From Clostridia bacterium (GTDB lineage: Bacteria > Bacillota > Clostridia > Oscillospirales > Acutalibacteraceae), in assembly GCA_017436915.1 (NCBI GenBank), contig JAFSCE010000007.1, positions 1-52,778 on the forward strand: DNA of 52,778 nt, in the 5' to 3' direction. Made by a program: the position numbers and the translations under genes. Of this stretch, positions 8,211 through 15,507 are shown one piece after another (the first letter of the stretch is position 1; every line of letters begins with the position of its first letter). Below the pieces are notes generated by a model that did no database searches, had not been told where the DNA came from, and worked only from the letters and a program-made list of their open reading frames with translations.

Positions 8211-9281
8211 TTATCTGACGCTTAGGACGGTTCCGTTAAGTAAGAACGCGGCGATCGCCATGCGTTCCCCGCTTACAAGCCGCATCACGACGGTGTGTTC
8301 GCCGTCGACACCGTTTTTAAGAAGCATTCTGGCTTTGGGGTTGGAATAATTAAGCGCGCAATCCAATGTTCCCGCGATGCCGTCAAGCGTATATTCCAGC
8401 ACGCCGGCGTCTTTGGCGAATTCCACCAGCACCCCGAAATCCGTGCCGTTGAACGTGACGGTGATCGGTTTATCCTTTGCGGTCGTTTGGATACAGCCGT
8501 TATAGTGGTGACCGGCATAGGAGAATCGTTCCACCTTTTCCCATCCCGGCGGCACGGGATCCAGTGTGGAGGTGATCAATGCTTTTGCCTCACTTTGTAA
8601 CCTCGCCTGCGCTTTCGGTGTTGCCGCTTTTTGGTATGTTTCCGCTGAGGTTTGCATGGCATGCTCAAGCAGCTCTTTGGCGACACCCGCCATCACGGCG
8701 TAGCCGTTATCGTTTGCGTGGACACCATCGATGAAATATTGATTCCAATTCGACGCGTCCCCCATCGCGTGCATCACGGCTTCGTAGTAATTCAGTGACG
8801 GAAGTTGATACTTATCCGCAATCAGTTCCAAAACAGGAATAATATCTTTTGAACGGTGTTGAGAATCCGATACGTATGCAAGCACAATCTCCGCATACGG
8901 ATTTTCGGAACGAATCGTATGTATCATCGTTTCGTAATGCATCCATAAGGTGTCGGCATCGCTGCAGCCGTCGTACGCGTTGTTTACCGCATATTCGATG
9001 AACACCAGATCGGGTTGTTTTACCGCCACAAACTGACGGACAAAATAGACACCGTATTGTGAGCCGTTGCCGCCCATGTTTGCAGCAATTTGCTCAAACT
9101 CCACGGTGGGATACGTTTCTTGCAGGTAGTTTAACACCCGCGTTCGCCAGCCGCCTTTGACGGCTGATGCTCCCATGCCATCCGTGACGGAGCCACCCAT
9201 GAAGGCAACCTTGCACGTTTTATCGTGCGTGATGCGGTACGAGGTGTTGGGCAAGCCGCCACGCACCTTAATAAATTGCAT
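8211..9281 (-). CDS. SGNH/GDSL hydrolase, cytoplasmic paralog
   Basis: This 356-residue protein lacks a signal peptide and spacer and starts directly in the domain shared with its downstream neighbour (IKVRGGLPNTSYRI). The start is ATG 9281, with AAAGGA 11 nt upstream; GTG 9290 is too close to the SD. Motifs are FMGGSVTDG with Ser31, GGNGSQYG, FIEYAVNN and DGVHANDNGY with the Asp-His pair. The C-terminal region matches the neighbour's beta-rich domain (LEYTLDG, NYSNPKARMLLKNG). Tandem duplication with different locations suggests one enzyme de-esterifies the polymer outside and the other the imported oligosaccharide inside (inference). Its SD lies inside a strong hairpin at 9287-9329. Confidence 0.85.
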   Translation of the reverse strand: MQFIKVRGGLPNTSYRITHDKTCKVAFMGGSVTDGMGASAVKGGWRTRVLNYLQETYPTVEFEQIAANMGGNGSQYGVYFVRQFVAVKQPDLVFIEYAVNNAYDGCSDADTLWMHYETMIHTIRSENPYAEIVLAYVSDSQHRSKDIIPVLELIADKYQLPSLNYYEAVMHAMGDASNWNQYFIDGVHANDNGYAVMAGVAKELLEHAMQTSAETYQKAATPKAQARLQSEAKALITSTLDPVPPGWEKVERFSYAGHHYNGCIQTTAKDKPITVTFNGTDFGVLVEFAKDAGVLEYTLDGIAGTLDCALNYSNPKARMLLKNGVDGEHTVVMRLVSGERMAIAAFLLNGTVLSVR

Positions 9282-9286
9282 AAGAA

Positions 9287-9329
9287 ACACCGTCCTTTAG
9301 TGTCATTAAATCACACGAAAGGACGGTGT
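9287..9329 (-). promoter_or_regulatory. Leader hairpin that sequesters the SD of the SGNH gene
   Basis: On the minus strand ACACCGTCCTTT (9329-9318) pairs perfectly with AAAGGACGGTGT (9298-9287). The stem extends past a single C/T mismatch by GTGT/ACAC to a 9-nt loop. The 3' arm contains the AAAGGA SD used by the start at 9281, so folding would hide it. No T-run follows, so termination is unlikely. TTGACA (9335-9330) just upstream could also be a -35 element, but I see no good -10. Confidence 0.6.
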
Positions 9330-9337
9330 GTCAAGAG

Positions 9338-11200
9338 TTAAACTGTCACTTCAAATACGGTCGCATCGCAAGAGGGAATTGTCTTATCGTTACCGTAATA
9401 TACGGTGGTGATGTGACTTCCTTGCAGTTCAATATCGAACGGCAGATCGCGGTCGGAATAGTTGATTGCCACAACGACGGAGCGTTTCTCATCAATCGGG
9501 TGTATGGTGAGTGCCACGTCGGGGTGGTTGCTGACGACCGGTTTCTTTGCCAAGACATCTTTGGCAATGATTTGATAGATCTTGTAATACGGATAGTCAA
9601 CGAAACCGTCCGGCTGATTCCAAGCAACCGTTTCCAGGGGGAAGTTGAGGAAGTAGATCGTGCCCTTGCCGCGCGGCATTTTGGAGAAGATCACCGTGCC
9701 GTCGTCGTCCTCGCAAAGAACTTCAGCACCTACACTGCGGAACAAGAATTTCTTATCGTACTCAAACGGGACTTTGAACGTGCCGAAATCCGCTTCGCGA
9801 ATCTCGTGCGAGTTGATCATGCCAAGCGATTCGAGCCCCATTTTGTCTTCGATCTCGCTGATAAAGCCGGTGCCCGTGGACATGTAAACGGCCGCGCCCG
9901 CTTCCGCTTTTTTGACGAGCTTCGCGTACATTTCCTGCGTGATGGCGCTCCAGCCCATCAAAGCAGGCACGATGTAGATCGGCGCTTCGGGCAGTTCCTG
10001 ATCGCAGGTGGCAAAGGTCACGTTGATGCCCGCTTGTTTACCGAGAATATACGTAGCGCCCACTTGGTCGTAGTAACTATCCAGTTCCGTGGGAATAACG
10101 CAAACGGCATCCACTTCGGCGGCGGGAAGGTCACCGAAAGGCATATTGGATAGTGCTTCGTTCACAGCTTTCATGACAAACGCGTTATCCTTCGGCGTAA
10201 AGTCGGCGCGGAACAAGCCAAGTTCGTTTTCAATCATGCTCATGCAGTACGGCGGGTTGGTGAGGTGCTTTTGATCGTAGGCACACCACCAAAAATAACC
10301 GAGCGAGCCGTTTGCCCAACCGGACAAGAGGTTGACGCGCACACTGTCTGCCGCAATTTTCTCGTTGCCGACCGTGTTGCTGAAGGTACCGATCTCCTGC
10401 ATCATGGCGGGCTTATGTCCAACACCTGAATACAACGCCACGTGCGTCGTCGGAATCAAAGTGGTACGCAGGCGATTGATCGGTTCCACATCACCGCCGA
10501 CCGACGGGGAAGGATACGGGTGAGGTGTGAGCACGTCCGTCAGTTCTGCCTGGTCCTGAATAAACCATTTGCGATTTTGGCTGGAATAGGTGCCCAGCCC
10601 GTGCATACCCGACATGATCATACGTGTGTTATCCTCCGAGAGGATCGCGTTGCGGATGGTTGCCGCCCACAGATACGCCGCATTGCGATTGGGGGCTTCG
10701 CTGAGGCAGTTGCACTCGTTACCAAGATCCCACGTGGCGATGGCGGGCTCATCTTTCAGGTAGCGAACGAGACCGCGAGCCAAACGGATCTGCCACATTA
10801 AGCTTTCGGGATCGCTGATGTGATTGAGCCGTTCGAGTGCCGGCGGCACGAATAATCTGCCGCTCATCCAGCCGGTGACGATAGATACCACCAGTCTTAT
10901 GTTGTTCTCTTGCGCCATGCGGCAGAACGTGCGGAAATGCTCGATCTGTTCCATATCCAAACCGAACTCGTTATCGATCTTTTTATCATCCGCAAAGCGA
11001 TATTGCTGAAACTCACCTTTGCATTGTTGTACCAAATGAATGGGTTGAAAATCTCGCCAGTTCGGGAATACGCGCATATAGCTGACACCGTACTGTGAAA
11101 CGAGCTCCAAATCTTTGCGAACGGAGTCTTCGTCCCAGTATTTCCACATATCGGTTCCGTGCTTGGAACCCCAAAAGTTACAGCCAATCATGTATTTCAT
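9338..11200 (-). CDS. Clan GH-A glycoside hydrolase (endo-beta-mannosidase-like) with GH42-like C-terminal domain
   Basis: A 620-residue cytoplasmic glycosidase starting at ATG 11200 behind AAAGGAG. The N-terminal TIM barrel opens with MIGCNFWGSKHG and VSYMRVFPNWRDFQP. The acid/base is probably Glu162 in WDLGNEC, and the nucleophile Glu269 in MMQEIGTFS; both lie on strand ends as in GH5/GH42-type clan GH-A enzymes. From ~residue 375 a Rossmann-like domain (PIYIVPALMGWSAITQEMY, GAAVYMSTGTGF) resembles the trimerisation domain of GH42 beta-galactosidases, followed by a small beta domain. It resembles the COG3934 endo-1,4-beta-mannosidase group, but the substrate cannot be read from sequence. 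No signal peptide, so it acts on imported oligosaccharides. It is the third gene of the ROK operon, 15 bp after the SIS gene. Confidence 0.75.
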   Translation of the reverse strand: MKYMIGCNFWGSKHGTDMWKYWDEDSVRKDLELVSQYGVSYMRVFPNWRDFQPIHLVQQCKGEFQQYRFADDKKIDNEFGLDMEQIEHFRTFCRMAQENNIRLVVSIVTGWMSGRLFVPPALERLNHISDPESLMWQIRLARGLVRYLKDEPAIATWDLGNECNCLSEAPNRNAAYLWAATIRNAILSEDNTRMIMSGMHGLGTYSSQNRKWFIQDQAELTDVLTPHPYPSPSVGGDVEPINRLRTTLIPTTHVALYSGVGHKPAMMQEIGTFSNTVGNEKIAADSVRVNLLSGWANGSLGYFWWCAYDQKHLTNPPYCMSMIENELGLFRADFTPKDNAFVMKAVNEALSNMPFGDLPAAEVDAVCVIPTELDSYYDQVGATYILGKQAGINVTFATCDQELPEAPIYIVPALMGWSAITQEMYAKLVKKAEAGAAVYMSTGTGFISEIEDKMGLESLGMINSHEIREADFGTFKVPFEYDKKFLFRSVGAEVLCEDDDGTVIFSKMPRGKGTIYFLNFPLETVAWNQPDGFVDYPYYKIYQIIAKDVLAKKPVVSNHPDVALTIHPIDEKRSVVVAINYSDRDLPFDIELQGSHITTVYYGNDKTIPSCDATVFEVTV

Positions 11201-11215
11201 GGTGAGTTACTCCTT

Positions 11216-11797
11216 TCAAAACAACGTTTTTTCAACTTCAGCGCACAGGTAATGGTATACCGGGAGATGTAGTTCCTGCACTTTGTAGGTTTCGGTTTCG
11301 GGGACTTGCACGGTCACGGTCGCCAAGGCAGACAGTTTGCTCTCTTTTGCGCCCGTCAACGCTACCGTCTTCACGCCGATGCAGCGTGCCACTTCTGCGG
11401 CTTTTGCCACGTTTGCGGCATTGCCGGACGTGGACAACGCGATCAGCAGATCCCCCTCTTTTCCGTACCCATACACCAACTGCGCGTACATCATTTCGGG
11501 AGATACGTCATTACAGTACGCCGTCAGAATCGCGCATTGACTGGGTAACGAAATAGCGGGTAACGAGCCTTGCAATTCCGCGCGCAATGCTTCGGGAATG
11601 CGCTCATCCGTCACGGGACGTTTTGACATAAATCCTTTCAGCAACTCGCCGACGATGTGTTCGCTGTCAGCCGCACTGCCGCCGTTTCCGCACACCAGCA
11701 CCTTACCACCGTTTCGATAGGTTTCGATGAGTAGTTGAAGTGCTTCTTCAATGCTGTCCTTGCAGGACTGCAATGCGGGATACCGTTCATACATCAT
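11216..11797 (-). CDS. SIS-domain phosphosugar isomerase (GmhA/DiaA-like)
   Basis: A 193-residue single SIS domain. The start at 11797 has AGGAG 8 nt upstream, placed within the last codons of the ROK gene. Motifs are NGGSAADSEHIVGELLKGF, ALSTSGNAANVAKAAEVA and KVQELHLPVYHYLC, all typical of the GmhA (sedoheptulose-7-phosphate isomerase) and DiaA branch. Because it sits between a sugar kinase and a glycosidase rather than with heptose genes, an aldose/ketose phosphosugar isomerase role in catabolism is more likely than LPS heptose synthesis (inference). No gene symbol is justified. Confidence 0.8.
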   Translation of the reverse strand: MMYERYPALQSCKDSIEEALQLLIETYRNGGKVLVCGNGGSAADSEHIVGELLKGFMSKRPVTDERIPEALRAELQGSLPAISLPSQCAILTAYCNDVSPEMMYAQLVYGYGKEGDLLIALSTSGNAANVAKAAEVARCIGVKTVALTGAKESKLSALATVTVQVPETETYKVQELHLPVYHYLCAEVEKTLF

Positions 11798-11800
11798 GAT

Positions 11801-12754
11801 TTATTCTCCTCTCTTACCTGTAATACCAACCGCTAACGCGGCATAATCACCAATGTTTTCTTCCAGTTTTGCCGGTAAGATACGGCAAACGCTAAGGGCT
11901 TGCGGCAAACATTCACGGGCAAGTTCCCGCTCCATAGCCGCTTGCAACAAATGCCGACTTCGTTGATACACGCTACCGATGACGATGCGTTCGGGATTGA
12001 GAATATCAATGAGCATGGCAAGACCTTTTCCGAGCATGGTGCCGCAGTGTTCGTAAACTTCTTTTGCGTCGCTGTGGCCAGCATCCGCCGCCACAGCGAT
12101 GCTTTTGGCGGTGATGGTGTCGACTTCGCTCAGATCTTTGCAAAACGAAACCGTTTGTCCGTTTTGCAGGCGCTCACGCGCAAGGGCTTGTCCGAGTTGC
12201 GCCAATCCACCGCCCGAGCAAAAACCTTCAAACGAGCCCGCCTTGTGAAAGCCGATAGGACCGTCGTCCGCCAATCTCACGTGGCCGACCTCGCCCGCCA
12301 TGCCGTTGGTACCGGCATACAGCTTGCCGTTCAAGATCAACCCTGCACCCAAGCCCGTGCCGAACGTTAAGAAAATCATGTTATTGCACCGTTCACCCGC
12401 TCCGAATTGCCACTCGGCGAGGGCGCAGGCGTTGGCATCGTTTTCTAAATAGGCGCGTACCCCATACGTATCACGCAGGTATTCGACAATATGCACGTCG
12501 TCCCAACCGGGAAGATTGGGCGGGGATTGAATAATTCCCTCTTTGGCATCCAGGGGACCTCCGCAGCTGATGCCGACCGTGTCGGCAAGCCCGCTCATTT
12601 CCTCTGCCGCCGCACAAAGACGGTCAATCATCTCGTAGGGAGAAATCTTAAGATCGGTGGGCAACACGCGCTTATCGAGAATGGCAATGCCATTCTCGGT
12701 TTCGGTGCCGATGCAAACAGCGCATTTAGTGCCGCCAATATCAAACCCTATCAC
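11801..12754 (-). CDS. ROK-family sugar kinase
   Basis: A 317-residue ROK kinase. GTG 12754 is chosen because AAGGAGG lies 7 nt upstream; GTG 12760 abuts the SD. ATP-binding motif FDIGGTKCAVCIG is at the N-terminus. ENDANACALAEWQFG holds the catalytic Asp, and GTGLGAGLILNGKLYAGTNG with GEVGHVRL is the ROK signature. The usual zinc motif C-x-C-G-x-x-G-C is reduced to GFCSGGGLAQL, so structural zinc binding is probably lost. There is no N-terminal helix-turn-helix, so it is a kinase, not a repressor. It heads the five-gene operon and would phosphorylate the monosaccharide released by the glycosidase; glucose, mannose, N-acetyl-hexosamine or allose are all possible. Confidence 0.85.
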   Translation of the reverse strand: MIGFDIGGTKCAVCIGTETENGIAILDKRVLPTDLKISPYEMIDRLCAAAEEMSGLADTVGISCGGPLDAKEGIIQSPPNLPGWDDVHIVEYLRDTYGVRAYLENDANACALAEWQFGAGERCNNMIFLTFGTGLGAGLILNGKLYAGTNGMAGEVGHVRLADDGPIGFHKAGSFEGFCSGGGLAQLGQALARERLQNGQTVSFCKDLSEVDTITAKSIAVAADAGHSDAKEVYEHCGTMLGKGLAMLIDILNPERIVIGSVYQRSRHLLQAAMERELARECLPQALSVCRILPAKLEENIGDYAALAVGITGKRGE

Positions 12755-12780
12755 GTACACTCCTCCTTTATACTTTATAT

Positions 12781-12807
12781 TTTACAAGAAACGACCCCTC
12801 TTGTAAA
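12781..12807. promoter_or_regulatory. Inverted-repeat operator between ROK operon and AraC gene
   Basis: The perfect 9-bp inverted repeat TTTACAAGA (12781-12789) and TCTTGTAAA (12799-12807) has a 9-bp spacer, so the half-site centres are 18 bp apart (about two helical turns). It overlaps the -35 of the AraC promoter and lies just upstream of the ROK leader. It is the best candidate operator for the AraC protein or another regulator of the divergent pair. Confidence 0.6.
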
Positions 12808-12829
12808 TTCAAGAAAAATAGGATATAAT
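12801..12829 (+). promoter_or_regulatory. Promoter of the divergent AraC gene
   Basis: TTGTAA (12801-12806), a 17-bp spacer and a perfect TATAAT (12824-12829). The -35 lies inside the right half of the inverted repeat, so binding there would block the promoter, consistent with autoregulation (inference). Confidence 0.75.
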
Positions 12830-12858
12830 TAAGAAAATCAACGATTGTGGGTGTAAGC

Positions 12859-13671
12859 ATGGCTGAGCGTATCTTCACATATTCGAGTTCTGATCACCAA
12901 GATCGCGGCTTTTCTATTTCGAAGCATTTCATAGAGGCAGGTACTTCCTTTCCCGTTCACTGGCACGATTATTATGAGTTTGAGATCGTGCTTTCGGGAC
13001 AAGCACGGCATATTCACAACAACACGGTTTCCGAGATCGGCGCAGGATGCGCTTATCTGATGTGTTATCACGATTTCCACAGCATGACCGCTCTCACGAA
13101 TCTTGTGTTGTATAAGGTGCATTTAAAAAAAGAGTTTTTATCTGACAAATTGGCGGATTATCTGGAATTTCACACCTGCGATTGTCGATTTACCGCCGAG
13201 GAAACCCGAGAGATTGAAGAGAAACTTCAAAAATTGGAGCGCGAAGCCGCATCAGACCGCCCGTTTTGTGAACTGCTGATTCGAAACGGGATTGAAAATA
13301 TTCTCATCGCCTTATTAAGAAAACAAACGAACGTATCACCAAACGCTACATTGCCGCCACCCATCCATCAAGCCGTTATTTATCTCAACAAGCATTACCG
13401 AGAAGCGGTAACGCTGGAGGAAATGGCACAAACATTATCCTTATCCCCCAACTATTTTGGCCAGCTTTTCAAAGCAGAAGTCGGCACGACGTTTCACAAG
13501 TATTTAAACACGCTTCGCCTTAAATTTGCTTGCGATCTGCTTAGTTCCTCCGCTCTTTCAGTCAAAGAGATCGCGTTTGCTTCCGGGTATAATTCACTGG
13601 AATATTTTATGTATATCTTTAAAAACCAACTGAACATGACGCCGACGCAATATCGTGCGTGTCAGAAATAA
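12859..13671 (+). CDS. AraC-family transcriptional regulator of the glycan operon
   Basis: A 270-residue regulator. ATG 12859 is preferred, with a weak GGGTG upstream; GTG 12847 in the same frame is only ~11 nt from the predicted transcript start. The N-terminal cupin reads FIEAGTSFPVHWHDYYEFEIVLSG, with the His cluster of sugar-sensing AraC proteins. The last ~100 residues carry two HTH motifs: LEEMAQTLSLSPNYFGQLFK and VKEIAFASGYNSLEYFMYIF, then MTPTQYR. It diverges from the ROK-SIS-GH-SGNH-SGNH operon and shares a regulatory region containing a perfect inverted repeat, which marks it as the likely local sugar-responsive regulator. Confidence 0.9.
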   Translation: MAERIFTYSSSDHQDRGFSISKHFIEAGTSFPVHWHDYYEFEIVLSGQARHIHNNTVSEIGAGCAYLMCYHDFHSMTALTNLVLYKVHLKKEFLSDKLADYLEFHTCDCRFTAEETREIEEKLQKLEREAASDRPFCELLIRNGIENILIALLRKQTNVSPNATLPPPIHQAVIYLNKHYREAVTLEEMAQTLSLSPNYFGQLFKAEVGTTFHKYLNTLRLKFACDLLSSSALSVKEIAFASGYNSLEYFMYIFKNQLNMTPTQYRACQK

Positions 13672-13710
13672 AAAAACGGGGTTCCCGCTGCGGGCACCCC
13701 GTTTACTTTA
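13671..13710. terminator. Bidirectional terminator between AraC and putP
   Basis: AAACGGGG (13674-13681) pairs with CCCCGTTT (13697-13704), with an inner CCCG/CGGG stem. Seven A's on the left give a T-run for the minus-strand putP transcript, and a T-rich stretch on the right serves the plus strand. Confidence 0.85.
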
Positions 13711-13718
13711 TTTATACA

Positions 13719-15179
13719 TTATTCTTCGACGCCGGAAGCGACCTTGTCGAACATTTCTGTGATCTCATCACCGGGCGCCTTCGTAAGCAACGAAACAACA
13801 ATTGCTACGATCAAACTGCACACAAAACCGGGAATGATCTCATACAGCGCAAAGTGCGGTTTTACAAAGATAAGCCAGAGAATATCCACGAGGGCACCGG
13901 TGAGAATGCCGGCAACCGCGCCTTGGAAGTTGAAGCGACGCCAGAACAGCGAGAGCATAATGGCAGGACCGAATGCCGCACCAAAGACACCCCACGCGTT
14001 TTCTACCAGACCCATAATAGTGCCGGAATTGGGGTTTGCCGCTATCAACACGGCAATCACTGCAATAACGAGCACCACAAAACGGCCCGCCCACAGCATC
14101 TCCTTATCGGAGGCCTTGTTACGACGGAAGATCGGCTTATACACATCGCTGGCAAAAGCCGATGCCGAAGCCAGCAACTGGGAATCTGCTGTACTCATTG
14201 CTGCTGCCAGGATGGCCGACAGAAGCAAGCCGCTGATCAGCGCCGGGAATATCTTTCTGACCATTTGGATAAAGACGGTGGAACTATCCGCGATGTCACC
14301 TAAGAATAAATGACCGATGATGCCGGCAGCAACCGAGAAAGTCAAAATCAGCACCGTCCAGGTGATACCGATCTTGGCGCTCTTTTTAAGATCCTTATCC
14401 GAACGTAACGACATAAACCGAATAATGATGTGCGGCATACCAAAGTAGCCAAGCCCCCATCCCAGACCGGAAACGACTTCTTTCCAATCCGTAAACATGT
14501 TCCAATAGTTCTGGGGAAGGTTCTGCATGGCAGAGGTGGTGTCACCGGCACCAATCATGCTGACGGCAAAAATCGGAGCAATCAGCAATGCACCGAGCAT
14601 CAAAAGGCCTTGGAAAAAGTCAGTCCAGCAAACGGCAGTGAAACCGCCCAGGAAGGTGTAGCAAATAATAATTACGGCTGCAATATACATCGTCAGCGAA
14701 CCTTCCATATTCAGTACCGTATTAAAAAGAGTGCCGCATGCTTTTATGCTGGATGCCGCATACACGGTATACGCTACCAAGAAGATAACCGCACACAAGA
14801 TCTGCAATACACGGCTTTTGGATAAAAAGCGATTGGTCAAATACTGCGGAATAGTGATGGAATCCTTTGCAGCAATAGAATAGCGACGCAGACGCGGCGC
14901 TTCAATCAACCAACTGAGGGCATAACCGATCGCCAAACCGATCGCGATCCAGGTTTGGCCAAGGCCGGCAGCGTAAACGGAAGCGGGAAGCCCCATCAAC
15001 ACCCACGCGCTCATATCTGAAGCACCCGCCGACAAAGCGGACACCCACGGCCCCATCTGTCTACCACCTAAAAAGTAGCTTTTCTCGCCGCCGCCTTTTG
15101 AGCGAAGAAAGAAGAAGATACCAATACCTACCATGAACAGGAGGTAGGCGCAGAAAACAATCAGTTCCGCATTAAACAT
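13719..15179 (-). CDS. putP: Sodium/proline symporter
   Basis: A 486-residue membrane protein of the SSS family, with about 12-13 hydrophobic segments from LIVFCAYLLFMVGIGIFFFL to the C-terminus. It carries PutP features: SYFLGGRQMGPWVSALSAGA, SDMSAWVLMGLPASVYAAGL and EAPRLRRYSIAAKDSITIPQ, ahead of a Na+-binding core (GFTAVCWTDFFQGLLML and STADSQLLASASAFASDVYK). It imports proline with Na+ across the cytoplasmic membrane, for nutrition or osmoprotection. The start at 15179 has GGGAG 9 nt upstream. The gene is monocistronic, with its own promoter at 15213-15241 and a terminator at its end. A transporter for another small solute cannot be excluded, as neighbours include glycan genes. Confidence 0.85.
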   Translation of the reverse strand: MFNAELIVFCAYLLFMVGIGIFFFLRSKGGGEKSYFLGGRQMGPWVSALSAGASDMSAWVLMGLPASVYAAGLGQTWIAIGLAIGYALSWLIEAPRLRRYSIAAKDSITIPQYLTNRFLSKSRVLQILCAVIFLVAYTVYAASSIKACGTLFNTVLNMEGSLTMYIAAVIIICYTFLGGFTAVCWTDFFQGLLMLGALLIAPIFAVSMIGAGDTTSAMQNLPQNYWNMFTDWKEVVSGLGWGLGYFGMPHIIIRFMSLRSDKDLKKSAKIGITWTVLILTFSVAAGIIGHLFLGDIADSSTVFIQMVRKIFPALISGLLLSAILAAAMSTADSQLLASASAFASDVYKPIFRRNKASDKEMLWAGRFVVLVIAVIAVLIAANPNSGTIMGLVENAWGVFGAAFGPAIMLSLFWRRFNFQGAVAGILTGALVDILWLIFVKPHFALYEIIPGFVCSLIVAIVVSLLTKAPGDEITEMFDKVASGVEE

Positions 15180-15212
15180 AACAAAACACTCCCATGCGAT
15201 TTGTTTTTTTAC

Positions 15213-15241
15213 ATTTTACTGTATAACTGTCGATATTGCAA
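15213..15241 (-). promoter_or_regulatory. Promoter of putP
   Basis: On the minus strand TTGCAA (15241-15236) is followed by a 17-bp spacer and TAAAAT (15218-15213), about 34 nt before the putP start. Confidence 0.65.
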
Positions 15242-15268
15242 GTACTTTCTGTTTTAAGGAACGAACGA

Positions 15269-15301
15269 AGTGAATATTCATTCACGATTATTCATTCACG
15301 A
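15269..15301. promoter_or_regulatory. ARG-box-like palindrome and 13-bp tandem repeat upstream of argG
   Basis: TGAAT-ATTC-ATTCA at 15271-15284 is a perfect match to the core of the ArgR operator (TGAAT, 4 bp, ATTCA). The 13-mer TATTCATTCACGA is repeated directly at 15275-15287 and 15289-15301, giving a second, two-mismatch box at 15285-15298. The 14-bp offset is shorter than the 21-bp spacing of classical paired ARG boxes. It lies 138-170 bp before the argG -35 and just behind the putP promoter. An ArgR operator or a small intergenic repeat are both possible. Confidence 0.45.
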
Positions 15302-15416
15302 CCACCTGCAACGGGGTGCCTTTGCGAGGGGAGCGCAATTAATATGTCGAAAACATCGTAATACTATCCAATTCATTTCCCACTTTTCTCGCAGTTCTGT
15401 GAAAAGTAAACAAAAG
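15302..15416. other. Noncoding stretch between putP and argG; no gene seen
   Basis: Apart from the putP promoter, the repeat at 15269-15301, the operator-like site at 15417-15434 and the argG promoter, I see no gene, RNA element or strong hairpin in the 15180-15507 gap. An open frame across it has no SD and no recognisable product. Confidence 0.55.
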
Positions 15417-15434
15417 GTGAATAAATATACAAAT
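15417..15434 (+). promoter_or_regulatory. Possible ArgR box next to the argG promoter
   Basis: GTGAATAAATATACAAAT resembles Gram-positive ARG boxes (consensus close to ATGAATAAAAATNCANT) and ends 4 bp before the -35 hexamer at 15439. ArgR/AhrC with arginine bound here would repress the arg operon. The assignment rests on similarity only. Confidence 0.45.
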
Positions 15435-15438
15435 GTTG

Positions 15439-15467
15439 TTGACAAACCCCTTATTAAGAGGTATAAT
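15439..15467 (+). promoter_or_regulatory. Promoter of the arg operon
   Basis: A consensus promoter: TTGACA (15439-15444), 17-bp spacer, TATAAT (15462-15467). The start point near 15474 leaves a ~34-nt leader with GGAGG at 15494-15498 before argG. Confidence 0.9.
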
Positions 15468-15507
15468 GCAATGCATATTGAAAAATCAATTTTGGAGGTC
15501 GTTCAAA

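Noticed and set aside
9287..9329. Intrinsic terminator after the GH-A glycosidase gene
   Set aside because: Stem is strong but no T-run follows on the minus strand; the SD of the next gene is in the stem, so translational control fits better.
11216..11797. LPS heptose gene gmhA
   Set aside because: Motifs are of the GmhA/DiaA branch, but the context is sugar catabolism in a Gram-positive lineage with no heptose genes; a general SIS isomerase call is safer.
15271..15301. CRISPR-like direct repeats
   Set aside because: Only two 13-bp copies in direct contact, no spacers and no cas genes nearby.
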